A stretch of DNA of 64,000 nucleotides, from assembly GCA_002110465.1 (NCBI GenBank), contig NEED01000075.1, positions 1 through 64,000 on the forward strand, read 5' to 3'. The notes below the pieces were generated by a model. The model ran no database searches. It worked only from the letters and a program-made list of their open reading frames with translations, and was not told the DNA's origin. The position numbers were made by a program, and so were the translations under genes. This stretch comes from an unicellular cyanobacterium SU2 (GTDB lineage: Bacteria > Cyanobacteriota > Cyanobacteriia > Cyanobacteriales > Microcystaceae). Positions 33,975 to 43,877 of the stretch are shown here, one piece after another (position 1 is the first letter of the stretch; every line of letters starts with the position of its first letter).

Positions 33975-35396
33975 TTACCTACTTATATCATTTTTTGCTG
34001 AGTTTTGAGGAATTTTTCCCTCTAAGTTAGTCATTATTATTTCTTGTAATTGCTTATAGTTAATTTTACCTTGCTGATTACGAGGTAAAGAATCAACAGA
34101 AATCCAATATTTAGGCTGTTTAAATTGACTAAGTTGCTCTTGAATTGCTATTTTAATCATTTGGGAAGATATTAAACAAGTATTGGGTACATAAACCGCA
34201 GTTATTGCTTGTCCCCATTTATCATCAGGAATGCCAATCACGCCTACATCTTTAACCAGTCCTGTCGCTAAAATTATTTGTTCTACTTCAATGGGAAATA
34301 CATTTTCTCCCCCTGTAATAATTTTTTGACTATTTCTACCAATAATATATAAGTAACTATTTGAATCAAAATATCCTAAGTCATCGGTTATTATTTCGGT
34401 TTGCTGTTTTATATTTGGATAGTACCCTGAAAATAAAGAGGTAGATTTTAGTGTAATAATTCCAGCTTGATCATTCTTTGATAAGGTTTTACTTGGATTA
34501 AAAATTGTTACTTGGGCGTGGGGTAAAATTTTGCCAGTGCTATTATTTCCTTTTAGAAAATCTTGGGGTTTTAAGGTAACAACTTGAGAGGCTGTTTCCG
34601 TCATTCCATAAGTCAGTGCTAAATTTATTTTATAGTTTCTTGCTGTTTCTAAAAGAGATGACCATGGAGGTGCGCCTCCTAAAAAGACGGTTTTAAATTG
34701 GGCTAACCATTGGGGATTTAATTCTAATAAAAATTGTAATTGAGTGGGAACTAAAGAAATGAAATAATCATTAAGGTTTAGAGATAGATTACTTGCTTGT
34801 TTTAGTTGTGAATAAGGAATAATTGTTAATTTACCTTTGGTTAGAAAAGAGCGAAAAAATTGAATTAAACCACTAACGTGATAGAGAGGTAAACAACAAA
34901 AAGAGTTAACTGTTTTTATTTCAAAATAATCAATGAATCCCTGCACAGAATTAGATAGGCTTTGCCAAGTATGAACCGTAAAGCGAATGTCTCCAGATGA
35001 ACCTCCTGTAGGAATCATTATCAGATTTTCTAGATTGAGATTTAAAGCATTATTAGGACTACTTGAAGATGATAGACTTTGTAAAATATTTGATTGCTCA
35101 TCACCTAAAATTAAATCGGGTTGAACTAGATTAAAAACCTGTTTCCATTCTTTTTTTTTCCATTGATGATTACATAAGAAAACAGGAGATTTAGTAATAA
35201 CACAAGCTAAAAAAGCCGCTAAAAATTCATGATAATTCGCTTCAACGATAAATATTTTAGGAATATTTTTTTTCTGTTTTATATCAAGAATCTCTTTGAT
35301 GAAATAGTGTATCAGATGATAGAATTTTTGGTTATCATATCCTATCAACCAATTTTTATCTGAACGGTTTTTGAGAGAGGTTAAGAGTTCTTCCAT
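33975..35396 (-). CDS. menE: 2-succinylbenzoate-CoA ligase
   Basis: An ANL-superfamily acyl-CoA ligase of 473 residues. It activates o-succinylbenzoate to its CoA ester in phylloquinone (vitamin K1) synthesis, which photosystem I needs in cyanobacteria. Adenylation motifs are visible: MIPTGGSSGDIRFTVHTW (P-loop type), LTYGMTETASQVV, the hinge IIGRNSQKIITGGENVFPIEVE and C-terminal RNQQGKINYKQL with the catalytic Lys. It overlaps the end of menC by 16 bases, confirming the pathway assignment and probable coupling. Confidence 0.9.
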   Translation of the reverse strand: MEELLTSLKNRSDKNWLIGYDNQKFYHLIHYFIKEILDIKQKKNIPKIFIVEANYHEFLAAFLACVITKSPVFLCNHQWKKKEWKQVFNLVQPDLILGDEQSNILQSLSSSSSPNNALNLNLENLIMIPTGGSSGDIRFTVHTWQSLSNSVQGFIDYFEIKTVNSFCCLPLYHVSGLIQFFRSFLTKGKLTIIPYSQLKQASNLSLNLNDYFISLVPTQLQFLLELNPQWLAQFKTVFLGGAPPWSSLLETARNYKINLALTYGMTETASQVVTLKPQDFLKGNNSTGKILPHAQVTIFNPSKTLSKNDQAGIITLKSTSLFSGYYPNIKQQTEIITDDLGYFDSNSYLYIIGRNSQKIITGGENVFPIEVEQIILATGLVKDVGVIGIPDDKWGQAITAVYVPNTCLISSQMIKIAIQEQLSQFKQPKYWISVDSLPRNQQGKINYKQLQEIIMTNLEGKIPQNSAKNDISR

Positions 35397-36352
35397 AAAT
35401 TGTTTAACCAGTTTTTATTACTATCTTGAAACCAGTCATTAACCCCAAATCCCATAGGGCGACCTTGAGGAATTAATTCTTCAGCTAAATTAATAATATA
35501 TTGTTGTGTAATTGCAGTTTCAAAAACAGAAGAAAAAACCAGATCTAGTGAATACATTTTGCATAGCTGACGAAGACGACTCGGAAATCCTGCGATCGCT
35601 GGTTTAACCACAAAAATTTCTAGCCATCCTTGTTGATAACATTGCTCTAATTGTATTAAATTTGAGACAGATTCATCTAAGGCTAAAAGGGTAATATAAT
35701 CTTGACTTAATTTTACCATTGAATCAAATTCTAGAGGGGATAAAGGTTGCTCAATAAATTCAATTATCTCTGATTTATCAGCTATCTCAAGCCACTTTTG
35801 AGCCTCGGATAAACTTAACCCTCCATTGGCATCTAATCTTAACGTAACTTCCTTTGGCAAGATATTAATTAATGTTTTAAATATGGTCATTTCTTCTTTA
35901 ATATCACTGACCCCAATTTTCCATTTAAAGGTTTTTATTTCTTGATTATAACCATCCTTCCAGGCCTCTAATACATTTTTTCCTGCTGGTAGTAAATAAC
36001 TATATTTAATTCTCTTGTTTTTCTTGATTTCTTTTGGTGGATAAAGTTGAGATAAATTGACCCCTTCTAAGGCTGACTCAAACCCAAATTGACACCCTGG
36101 TAAACTATTAGGAATCGCTTTAATTTTATCCAAAGTTATTTTACCATTTAAACCCTGACAAAACCCTAAAGCTTCTTGTAACGTTTCAGACCCAAACCAA
36201 GATAAGGGAGCAATTTCTCCCCAACCCATTCTACCAACTTTATCAGTTAAGTGAATAATAATTCCTTCTCTTTTTTTCCAAACTCCGTGACTGGTTATTA
36301 AAGGTTGACGAAACGGACGAGAATATAAACGAAAATCAAAAGAATACTCCAT
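35381..36352 (-). CDS. menC: o-Succinylbenzoate synthase
   Basis: An enolase-superfamily dehydratase of 323 residues that converts SHCHC to o-succinylbenzoate in phylloquinone synthesis. Family features are FKWKIGVSD (catalytic Lys region), LRLDANGGLSLSEAQ (metal Asp), EFIEQPL (metal Glu), ALDESVSNL (metal Asp/Glu) and VVKPAIAGF (second catalytic Lys). The N-terminal capping domain has GWGEIAPLSWFG. Gene order helicase, menC, menE on the minus strand with tiny gaps or overlaps indicates one operon. Confidence 0.9.
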   Translation of the reverse strand: MEYSFDFRLYSRPFRQPLITSHGVWKKREGIIIHLTDKVGRMGWGEIAPLSWFGSETLQEALGFCQGLNGKITLDKIKAIPNSLPGCQFGFESALEGVNLSQLYPPKEIKKNKRIKYSYLLPAGKNVLEAWKDGYNQEIKTFKWKIGVSDIKEEMTIFKTLINILPKEVTLRLDANGGLSLSEAQKWLEIADKSEIIEFIEQPLSPLEFDSMVKLSQDYITLLALDESVSNLIQLEQCYQQGWLEIFVVKPAIAGFPSRLRQLCKMYSLDLVFSSVFETAITQQYIINLAEELIPQGRPMGFGVNDWFQDSNKNWLNNLWKNS

Positions 36353-36360
36353 AAAAATAA

Positions 36361-37860
36361 TCAGTCTTCAAACCAACTAACATCAAGATAATTAATTTTT
36401 GCGTAGGGTTCTAAAGCGCTTAAAATGCGACTCCCATAACTGCGATAATTCACGCGATTATCCAATAAAGCAACCACTCCTTGGCATTCTCGTAATGGCA
36501 TTACTGCCCGTTGAATCATATTTAAGGCTGTGGGTAAAAGATAGAGACGAAACCAATCTTTATGATTTTTTTTATAATAGTCAACACGGGCAGCCACTAA
36601 AGGATTTTCTAAAGAAGGAATCGGTAAAGTAGCCATCACTAATAATTGAGGAATGGGCAATTCTTCATGATGATGATGCCAAAAATCCCAACCACTAATT
36701 AAAATTCCATTATTAGGAACTTGAGTTTTTTCGACTTGTACCCGTGAGCCAAATTCAGCCGCTAAGGTAGTTCCGACTTGTGCTTTTAAAGGAACATCAT
36801 CAACCAGAATAATAATGAGTTGTGGCCGGTGACAGCATAAGGCAACAAGACGATAAACTTGGTCAAATATGACTTTTTGAAATTCTGGCGTGTTAGGCAT
36901 TGGTAGGCGATCGCGGATATATAATTTAATTAATTCATTTTGTCGATTAGGAGAAAATTTTAGACAAAGAATATCGTCTGTTAAGCCAATGGTATTGCGG
37001 TAAGTCGTGGCTGCTTTATCTGCATCTAGAAACCCTCCCATCAAAACAACGGGGGACTGTTGCCAAATTGGTTCTAAAGTAGACGCAACTTCCAAGGGAC
37101 TACTATGGAGAAAAAAGTTTTGGGTGTTAGGGTCTATGGATGCCCAAAGTAATTGATTTTTCGCTGACATTTGTTCCCAAAATTGTTTAACGGGAAAGTC
37201 TCCATTAATGACTTCTCCTAAATGTTGCAAACTCTCATATTCCTCTTGGTTGAGAAGATAGCAGTGATAAGGGTTTTTAGGATGACTTAAGGTGCTTTTT
37301 TTTAGATAAAGACAAACTTCTTGGATTAAATTTCCAGAAGCAGGATAGGTGTTTTGTAATTGTTGCCAATGGTGAGGACTAAAGGTACTGGTTAGGTATT
37401 CTCTCGTCCACTCTTCTAATTCATCTGCACTATCAATTAAAGTGGGAATATCTAGGGGGAAACGACCTTGTTTTTCTAGGCGATCGCTTAGCCAAGTTTG
37501 GGGTGATACTATTAATAATCCCTGAAAATTATCCCAAGTTAAGGCCTCCTTTTCTGTCCAAATAGCCTTATCTGTCTTTAACCATTCTTGAAGTTTAGGA
37601 ATAATTCCTATTAATAATTTTTCTTGAATGGGGGGAGAAGCGACCAATAAAACAGGGCGATCGCTGAGTAAGGCTGGCATTAAATAGCTATACCCATAAC
37701 GGGATATTGTACTTCCCGTTTGAATAACCGCAGAACGCCCTAAACGTAACCCCCTTGACACTAACCTCGCCATAGTCAGATGATGATCCCATAAAGGCAG
37801 TCCTTGCTGGCGTAAAAAAGCCCGCAGTGAGGTATGAACTTCTGCTTCAAGTAGGGTCAT
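36361..37860 (-). CDS. DinG/XPD-like helicase-type protein, cyanobacterial
   Basis: A 499-residue protein resembling the DinG/XPD helicase family, chiefly in its C-terminal helicase_C_2 region (LVMATLPIPSLENPLVAAR, YLLPTALNMIQRAVMPLRE, GVVALLDNRVNYRSYGSRIL). The N-terminal half is reduced: a segment near VIQTGSTISRYGYSYLMPAL sits where Walker A would be, but lacks the canonical GKT/S. DEAH and the four iron-sulfur cysteines of classical DinG are not evident either. ATPase activity is therefore doubtful. The gene lies eight bases upstream of menC and should be co-transcribed with the phylloquinone genes. Confidence 0.65.
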   Translation of the reverse strand: MTLLEAEVHTSLRAFLRQQGLPLWDHHLTMARLVSRGLRLGRSAVIQTGSTISRYGYSYLMPALLSDRPVLLVASPPIQEKLLIGIIPKLQEWLKTDKAIWTEKEALTWDNFQGLLIVSPQTWLSDRLEKQGRFPLDIPTLIDSADELEEWTREYLTSTFSPHHWQQLQNTYPASGNLIQEVCLYLKKSTLSHPKNPYHCYLLNQEEYESLQHLGEVINGDFPVKQFWEQMSAKNQLLWASIDPNTQNFFLHSSPLEVASTLEPIWQQSPVVLMGGFLDADKAATTYRNTIGLTDDILCLKFSPNRQNELIKLYIRDRLPMPNTPEFQKVIFDQVYRLVALCCHRPQLIIILVDDVPLKAQVGTTLAAEFGSRVQVEKTQVPNNGILISGWDFWHHHHEELPIPQLLVMATLPIPSLENPLVAARVDYYKKNHKDWFRLYLLPTALNMIQRAVMPLRECQGVVALLDNRVNYRSYGSRILSALEPYAKINYLDVSWFED

Positions 37861-38124
37861 TGATCTTCATCTTTTTGCTTCATATCGATTGTAGCATTTG
37901 CCCCAATTATAGATAATTGACCGTTAATTTCAACACTTAACTTTATTGATGAGTCTTAATTTAAACTTCAGTCTTTTAACTTATCACAAATGATCATGGA
38001 TGAATATTTTTTTAAATTGGCTGATTTTTCATTATTAATAATTCGGAAGAAAATTGAGTTAGTGAGCCAAATCTGATCGAAAATACTCCTGTTCAAAACA
38101 CCAGATTTAAAAAGTTTATGATGA
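37861..38124. other. Intergenic region without recognised features
   Basis: AT-rich sequence between two minus-strand genes. It presumably contains the promoter of the helicase-menC-menE operon. No repeat, RNA or small gene was recognised. Confidence 0.3.
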
Positions 38125-38310
38125 TCACTGTCCAAATTCTAACCGAGCTTGTTCTACCATTTCCACCGTAACTTCATCAGAATCCCACTCTCTTGCTAAC
38201 TCTTCAATGCGCTGACGAGCTTGAGTCCGCACAAAAAAAGGAATATTTTTCAGTTTTTCCTGCGCTTCAGGAGTCCAACGGGGTGCATCACCAAAATTAA
38301 CCTCTTCCAT
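38125..38310 (-). CDS. Small PCP_red (protochlorophyllide reductase-like) domain protein
   Basis: A 61-residue protein almost entirely made of the PCP_red domain, the short helical module at the C-terminus of light-independent protochlorophyllide reductase Chl[20 protein letters not shown], then [15 protein letters not shown]. As a stand-alone protein its role is unknown; a regulatory or adaptor role in tetrapyrrole metabolism is possible but not shown. The start at 38310 is chosen because GGAG lies six bases upstream; ATG 38316 is an alternative. Confidence 0.7.
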   Translation of the reverse strand: MEEVNFGDAPRWTPEAQEKLKNIPFFVRTQARQRIEELAREWDSDEVTVEMVEQARLEFGQ

Positions 38311-38476
38311 TTTCATCTCCAAAAATTCCTGACTTAGACCAGTATTTTATCAATTACTATCCGAAAAATTAACTTCTTAACTTAACTTTACTTTTAAGAG
38401 ATCACTATCGTTATTATTTCAATTTGATATAATAAAAGTGGACACTTCCAAGTGTTAATTAATCGGAGGCAAGACA

Positions 38477-38677
38477 ATGAGTGAAAGATCTTACTTAATT
38501 ATCTCTGGATCTATTTTTGCCCTAATTGGTGTTTTACACCTGCTCAGAGTTATCTTTGGTTGGTCTGCAAGTGTCGGTACATTAATGGCTCCTTTTTGGA
38601 TGTCCTTGATCATTCTGGTTATTGCAGCTTTCCTATCGGTCTGGGCATTTCGTCTGTACAGAATCGTTACCTCGTAA
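38477..38677 (+). CDS. Small two-helix membrane protein
   Basis: A 66-residue protein with two hydrophobic helices: LIISGSIFALIGVLHLLRVI (about residues 7-26) and SLIILVIAAFLSVWAFRLY (about 44-62), separated by a short polar loop with FGWSASVGTLMAPFW. A GGAGG site lies eight bases before the ATG, supporting a real gene. No assigned family; small membrane proteins of this layout are common and uncharacterised in cyanobacteria. It is 124 bases upstream of recQ on the same strand. Confidence 0.65.
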   Translation: MSERSYLIISGSIFALIGVLHLLRVIFGWSASVGTLMAPFWMSLIILVIAAFLSVWAFRLYRIVTS

Positions 38678-38801
38678 CCTCAAATTAAATCAACGTTGAA
38701 TTAGCTAAAAAGCTAAAAAAAGTGGGTTAAGCTTAGAGAAAAATGAGGAAATTTGTCAATCAATTAATCTAGCTTTAGCCCACTATAATTGTAAGTCTCT
38801 A

Positions 38802-40259
38802 ATGAACCAAGAAAAATCGACTTGGGAACAAGTGCGTCAGACATTTCAACAAATTTGGGGTTACGAAGAATTTAGACCACCTCAAGGAGAAATTGTTAGG
38901 TGTCTGTTAGCTTTTCAAGACGCTTTGATAGTGATGCCAACGGGGGGAGGAAAGTCCATTTGTTTCCAACTTCCTGCATTGTTGAAACAGGGGTTAACGT
39001 TGGTGGTTTCTCCCTTAGTAGCATTAATGGAAAATCAAGTCCTGGAACTTCAGCAAAAAAACTTACCGGCTGCCTTACTTCATAATGAAATTCCCAGACA
39101 TCAACGCAAACAGACCTTACAAGCGATCGCCACTCAGCAATTAAGGTTGTTATATCTTTCCCCAGAAACCTTGCTCAGTCTCCCGGTTTGGGAAGTATTA
39201 ACTCATCCTCAACTACCCATTAATGGCCTTATTTTAGATGAAGCTCATTGTTTAGTACAATGGGGGGAAACCTTTCGTCCTGCCTATCGGCGGTTAGGGA
39301 TGATAAGAGAAGAATTATTACACAAAAAACCGCCTGGAACCAAAATAGCGATCGCGGCTTTTACAGCTACTGCTAACCCGAAAGATCAGAGAATCATTAA
39401 ATCAGTTTTACAATTAAAAAATCCTGAAATATTTTGTTTAAGTCCCTATCGTTCCAACCTTAATCTTAACGTAAAAATTGCTTGGACTCCCCGATGTCGT
39501 CGCCATCAATTATTAAACTTTATTAAACCCAGAAAAAATCAATCAGGATTAATTTATGTCCGTTCCCGTCGAGAAAGTGAAACCTTGAGTCAATGGTTAG
39601 GATCTTTAGGTTATCAAACTACTCCTTATCATGCCGGGTTAAGTCCCAACCAACGCAGAGACATAGAAAGCCAATGGTTAACAGGAACCTTACAATTTGT
39701 GGTATGTACCTCAGCCTTTGGCATGGGAATTAATAAAGCTAATGTGCGTTGGATTATCCATTTTCAGCCTCCCTCTTTGCTATCAGAATATTTACAAGAA
39801 GTAGGACGAGGCGGTAGAGATGGAAAGTCCACAGATGCCCTAACTTTAATCAGTGAACCCACCGGATGGCTTGATCCGAGTGATCAGCAAAGAAAACAAT
39901 ATTTTGAGCAAAAATTACAGCAACAATATCAACAGGCAAAACGACTGATTAAACAAATCCCACGTCAGGGAAAGATACAAGCGATCGCCAAAGAATTTCT
40001 TCAAGGAGAAAGCCTTTTATCTTTATTACATAGTCAGGAACAATTAGAGTGGTTAGATCCCTTTACTTATCAAATTAGGCCAACAGCTTCAACCCAAACA
40101 ATTAATAAGCTTAAGCAAAACAAAAAGTCAAGTGATTCCTCAATCAAACAATATTTAATGACCCGACATTGTCGCTGGCAGTTTTTATTAAAGGCATTTG
40201 GATTTAAGAGAGAATCTAAGGATTTTAGGTGTGGTCATTGTGATAATTGTCGTTCTTAA
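38802..40259 (+). CDS. recQ: ATP-dependent DNA helicase RecQ
   Basis: A superfamily 2 helicase of 485 residues acting in recombinational repair. Motifs in order: YEEFRPPQGEIV (motif 0), VMPTGGGKS (Walker A), LILDEAHCLVQWG (DEAH box), FTATANPKDQ (motif III), YVRSRRESETLSQWLGSLG (IV) and QEVGRGGRDG (VI). The C-terminus has the RecQ zinc-binding cysteines in CRWQFLLKAFG and CGHCDNC. There is no HRDC domain, so it is the short form, common in cyanobacteria. The gene appears monocistronic. Confidence 0.9.
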   Translation: MNQEKSTWEQVRQTFQQIWGYEEFRPPQGEIVRCLLAFQDALIVMPTGGGKSICFQLPALLKQGLTLVVSPLVALMENQVLELQQKNLPAALLHNEIPRHQRKQTLQAIATQQLRLLYLSPETLLSLPVWEVLTHPQLPINGLILDEAHCLVQWGETFRPAYRRLGMIREELLHKKPPGTKIAIAAFTATANPKDQRIIKSVLQLKNPEIFCLSPYRSNLNLNVKIAWTPRCRRHQLLNFIKPRKNQSGLIYVRSRRESETLSQWLGSLGYQTTPYHAGLSPNQRRDIESQWLTGTLQFVVCTSAFGMGINKANVRWIIHFQPPSLLSEYLQEVGRGGRDGKSTDALTLISEPTGWLDPSDQQRKQYFEQKLQQQYQQAKRLIKQIPRQGKIQAIAKEFLQGESLLSLLHSQEQLEWLDPFTYQIRPTASTQTINKLKQNKKSSDSSIKQYLMTRHCRWQFLLKAFGFKRESKDFRCGHCDNCRS

Positions 40260-40374
40260 TGAATGAGAGGGGGATGACAAAATTTAGGCATTCAGTAATT
40301 TAACTGCTACTGATGGGGGCAATTTTGAATTACTATAGTGTTCATCTATTGTGAAAAATAACTTTTGTCATATC

Positions 40375-41100
40375 GTGAAGCTTTCTGTTTACCACACCCC
40401 TGAACTCACTCCCCTTGATAATTTGCCTGAATGCGCCGTCGTTATTGATGTCTTGCGGGCAACAACCACTATCGCTACTGCCTTAAATGCCGGTGCTGAA
40501 GCCGTACAAACCTTTAGTGAGATCGATAAATTAATAGACGTGAGCGATCGCTGGCTACCCGAAAAACGGCTTCGCGCTGGAGAAAGGGGCGGATCTCAAG
40601 TAGAAGGGTTCGATCTGGGGAATTCTCCCCTCGATTGTACTCCAGAAACAGTAGCCGATAAACGGCTGTTTTTAACCACCACTAACGGCACTCGCGCCTT
40701 ACAACGGGTAGAAAACTCAACCACCGTGATCACCTCTGCAATGGTTAACCGTCAAGCAACAGTGCGCTATCTGTTAGATACCAAACCCGAAACCATCGGG
40801 TTAGTGGGATCAGGATGGCAAGGAGGCTATTCCCTCGAAGATACGGTGTGTGCAGGAGCGATCGCCCATAGTTTACTGGCAGCGAATGCTATTACCGTTG
40901 GCAATGATGAAGTGATCGCCGCGATCGCCCTTTATACCCAATGGCAAGATAATTTACTCGAACTGTTTCGTCAAGCCAGTCACGGCCAACGACTTTTACG
41001 ATTAAATTGTGAAGAAGACTTAAAATACTGTGCCGAAACGGATATTCTAGACGTGCTACCCATTCAAAAAGAACCCAGTGTTTTAGTCAAATTTTCCTGA
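40375..41100 (+). CDS. comB: 2-Phosphosulfolactate phosphatase family protein
   Basis: A 241-residue ComB-family phosphatase. The family hydrolyses 2-phosphosulfolactate to sulfolactate in coenzyme M synthesis in archaea; cyanobacteria lack coenzyme M, so the physiological substrate here is uncertain. Motifs are [49 protein letters not shown] and [18 protein letters not shown]. The frame opens at GTG 40351, but GTG 40375 gives the family-typical start [10 protein letters not shown] and is preferred. Confidence 0.85.
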   Translation: MKLSVYHTPELTPLDNLPECAVVIDVLRATTTIATALNAGAEAVQTFSEIDKLIDVSDRWLPEKRLRAGERGGSQVEGFDLGNSPLDCTPETVADKRLFLTTTNGTRALQRVENSTTVITSAMVNRQATVRYLLDTKPETIGLVGSGWQGGYSLEDTVCAGAIAHSLLAANAITVGNDEVIAAIALYTQWQDNLLELFRQASHGQRLLRLNCEEDLKYCAETDILDVLPIQKEPSVLVKFS

Positions 41101-41197
41101 TTTTTTGTCTGAGATAAAGAAATTAATCGATTTGAAAAAATGGTAAGTTAAGGAAAGTTGGATTGATACAACCGAATTGGCAAAGGACTGGGTAGTT

Positions 41198-42388
41198 ATG
41201 AAGATTTTGGTGCTAAGTTGGGAGTTTCCCCCCAGAATTGTCGGAGGAATTGCCCGTCACGTTGCGGAACTCTATCCAGAATTAGTGAAACTAGGGCATG
41301 AAATTCACCTGATCACCGTTGAGTTTGGAGAAGCACCTCAGTACGAAGTGGTCGAAGGGGTTCATATTCATCGTCTTGCAGTGGATGGGGCTGATAATTT
41401 CTTCCATTGGATCGGTAATATGAACGATAGCATGGGTCATTATGGGGGAAATCTGATTCAAGAAAAAGGGAATTTTGATTTAATTCATGCCCATGATTGG
41501 TTGGTGGGAGATGCGGCGATCGCCCTTAAACATCATTTTAAATTACCCTTAATCGTTACTATCCACGCTACCGAATATGGCCGCCACAATGGGTTACATA
41601 CGGAAACCCAACGCTATATTGCCAGTAAGGAAGGAACCCTGGTCTATAATGCTTGGCGGGTGATTGTTTGTAGTGATTATATGCGTCATGAATTACAACG
41701 GGTGTTTCATACTCCTTGGGATAAAATGGATGTGGTTTATAATGGCATTCGTCCCGAAAAAAAACAACGAGATCCTGATTTTGATCACCAGAGTTTTCGC
41801 CGTCGCTTTGCCAATGATAACGAAAAAATTCTTTATTATGTGGGTCGAATGACCTATGAAAAAGGGATTTCCGTCTTATTGAATGCAGCCGCAAAGGTTT
41901 TTTGGGAACTCGAAGGAAAGGCTAAATTAGTAATTATTGGTGGGGGAAGTACCTATCATTTACAAACCCAAGCTTGGCATTTAGGTATTTGGAATAAATG
42001 TTATTTTACTGGGTTTATGTCCGATGAGGATTTAGATAAGTTTCAAACGGTTGCTGATTGTGCGGTTTTTCCCAGTTTATATGAACCGTTTGGTATTGTT
42101 GCTTTAGAAAGTTTTGCGGCAAAGGTTCCGGTTGTGGTGTCAGATACGGGGGGATTACCCGAAGTCGTTCACCATACAAAAACGGGTATTGTCACCCATG
42201 CAAATAACTCAGATTCTTTAGCTTGGGGAATCTTAGAAGTGTTGAGAAATCCTAGTTATGCTAAATGGTTGGTTGATAATGCTTATGAAGATCTAGAAAA
42301 ACGTTTTAGTTGGCCAAAATTAGCTAAACAAACGGAACAAGTTTATCAAGTTGTTACTCAAGAAAAGTTACTAACTGTTTGGGTTTAA
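41198..42388 (+). CDS. Family 4 glycosyltransferase
   Basis: A 396-residue GT-B glycosyltransferase. The N-terminus KILVLSWEFPPRIVGGIARH is the glycogen-synthase-like donor loop region, followed by LIHAHDWLVGDAAIALKHHF. The C-terminal half has YYVGRMTYEKGISVLLNAA, KLVIIGGGS and the EX7E motif in YEPFGIVALESFAAK. It resembles bacterial alpha-glucan or trehalose-type glycosyltransferases more than the two GT genes at the window start. The acceptor is unknown. The open frame starts at TTG 41177, but ATG 41198 is the natural start. A heptamer tandem repeat begins right after the stop. Confidence 0.8.
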   Translation: MKILVLSWEFPPRIVGGIARHVAELYPELVKLGHEIHLITVEFGEAPQYEVVEGVHIHRLAVDGADNFFHWIGNMNDSMGHYGGNLIQEKGNFDLIHAHDWLVGDAAIALKHHFKLPLIVTIHATEYGRHNGLHTETQRYIASKEGTLVYNAWRVIVCSDYMRHELQRVFHTPWDKMDVVYNGIRPEKKQRDPDFDHQSFRRRFANDNEKILYYVGRMTYEKGISVLLNAAAKVFWELEGKAKLVIIGGGSTYHLQTQAWHLGIWNKCYFTGFMSDEDLDKFQTVADCAVFPSLYEPFGIVALESFAAKVPVVVSDTGGLPEVVHHTKTGIVTHANNSDSLAWGILEVLRNPSYAKWLVDNAYEDLEKRFSWPKLAKQTEQVYQVVTQEKLLTVWV

Positions 42389-42422
42389 TAGTTGATAGTT
42401 GATAGTTGATAGTTGATAGTTA
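42389..42422. repeat. Heptamer tandem repeat (TAGTTGA)n
   Basis: Four perfect copies of TAGTTGA plus a partial fifth begin directly after the stop codon of the GT4 gene. Short heptanucleotide tandem repeats of this kind are characteristic of cyanobacterial intergenic DNA and vary in copy number between strains. Confidence 0.9.
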
Positions 42423-42572
42423 GACTCTCAAAAACAACTTAGAGCAATCATAAATGATTTATGAGAATCTCTGTTCCCGGTTCCCTGCGAAGCCTGTTCC
42501 CGCTTCTAAGATACTTTGCCCACAACTGATTACTGATTGCTATATTGAACTTAATTAATAAATTATTAATGA

Positions 42573-43799
42573 TCAAGTGTCAATTTTTGATTGATATAAC
42601 TGCCAACATTCTTGAGCGATCGCCCAATCTTCTTGGGTATGAATGACTAAAATTCTCACGGTTGAATCATCCGTTGCAATATCCATATTTACGGGGGAAT
42701 TATTGTTTTTTTCAGAATCTAATTTGAGTCCTAAAAATTCAAACGCTTCACAGGTTTTTTCCCTAACAATAGCTGAATTTTCCCCCACTCCTGCGGTGAA
42801 AACTAACGTATCTAATCCCCCTAAACTGCCTAACATTTTCCCTAAATGCGATCGCAAGCTATGAATGTACATATCAAAGGCTAATTGTGCGCGGGAATTC
42901 CCTTCATTAAGGGCTTCAACAATAGCCCGTAAATCAGCAGAAATTCCTGAGACTCCTTGAAACCCTGATTCTTTATTCAACATTGTATTTAGTTGATCAG
43001 CCGTAAATTTATATTCTCGTATTAAATAAATTAAAATAGCTGGATCGATCGAACCGCTACGGGTTCCCATCATTAACCCTTCAAGAGGAGTAAATCCCAT
43101 GGTTGTATCAATACTAATTCCGTCTTTAATTGCGGCTAAAGAACAGCCATTCCCTAAATGACAAGTAATTATTTTTAAAGAGTTTAGGGGTTGATTTAAA
43201 AGTTGGGAGGCTTTTTCAGCACAATATTTATGACTGGTTCCATGAAAACCATAACGACGGATTCCTTTTTCTAACCATTCATAAGGAATAGGATAAGCCG
43301 CTGATTCTACGGGCATACGGCTATGAAAAGCAGTGTCAAATACCGCCACTTGGGGAACCGTTTCTAACACCTGTTCAATGGCTTCTATCCCTTCGATATG
43401 GGATGGATTATGGGTGGGTGCTAGGGGAATTAAACGAGCGATCGCGGCTTTGACTTCTGGAGTAATTAAAGTTGCTTCAGAATAATCTGTCCCTCCATGA
43501 ACCACCCGATGACCAACAATATTTATCTCCGAAAGCTTGTCAATAACCTGGATTTCTCCATCAACCAAAGTATCAAGCATTTTAAATATTCCTTGACGAT
43601 GATCATCAGAATTTAAAGTAATTTTTTGCTTAATTCCGTTAGCTTTAACCGTTAAAATTCCTTGACCTTTAGTCACTGTCCAATCAATATCCGCTTTCCA
43701 GATGGGTTCTGGGGGATGATCTGGTAACTGATTATTCGTTAAGTCATATAAGCAACTTTTTTGACTACTTGAACCTGCATTAAGAATTAAGATTTTCAT
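42573..43799 (-). CDS. ackA: Acetate kinase
   Basis: A 408-residue ASKHA kinase that interconverts acetate plus ATP and acetyl phosphate plus ADP, used in fermentative dark metabolism in cyanobacteria. Signatures are KILILNAGSSSQKSC at the N-terminus, VFDTAFHSRMP, GIRRYGFHGTSHKYC, THLGNG-type CHLGNGCSLAA and FTAGVGENSAIVRE. The frame extends to TTG 43817, but ATG 43799 directly precedes the conserved start and is chosen. No phosphotransacetylase gene is adjacent. Confidence 0.92.
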   Translation of the reverse strand: MKILILNAGSSSQKSCLYDLTNNQLPDHPPEPIWKADIDWTVTKGQGILTVKANGIKQKITLNSDDHRQGIFKMLDTLVDGEIQVIDKLSEINIVGHRVVHGGTDYSEATLITPEVKAAIARLIPLAPTHNPSHIEGIEAIEQVLETVPQVAVFDTAFHSRMPVESAAYPIPYEWLEKGIRRYGFHGTSHKYCAEKASQLLNQPLNSLKIITCHLGNGCSLAAIKDGISIDTTMGFTPLEGLMMGTRSGSIDPAILIYLIREYKFTADQLNTMLNKESGFQGVSGISADLRAIVEALNEGNSRAQLAFDMYIHSLRSHLGKMLGSLGGLDTLVFTAGVGENSAIVREKTCEAFEFLGLKLDSEKNNNSPVNMDIATDDSTVRILVIHTQEDWAIAQECWQLYQSKIDT

Positions 43800-43877
43800 A
43801 GCTAGTTTATTCGTCAAATCTAATATTATTTCATTTCTATGATAATTTTCCTAGGTTAAATTAAGTTAATAGGAAAT

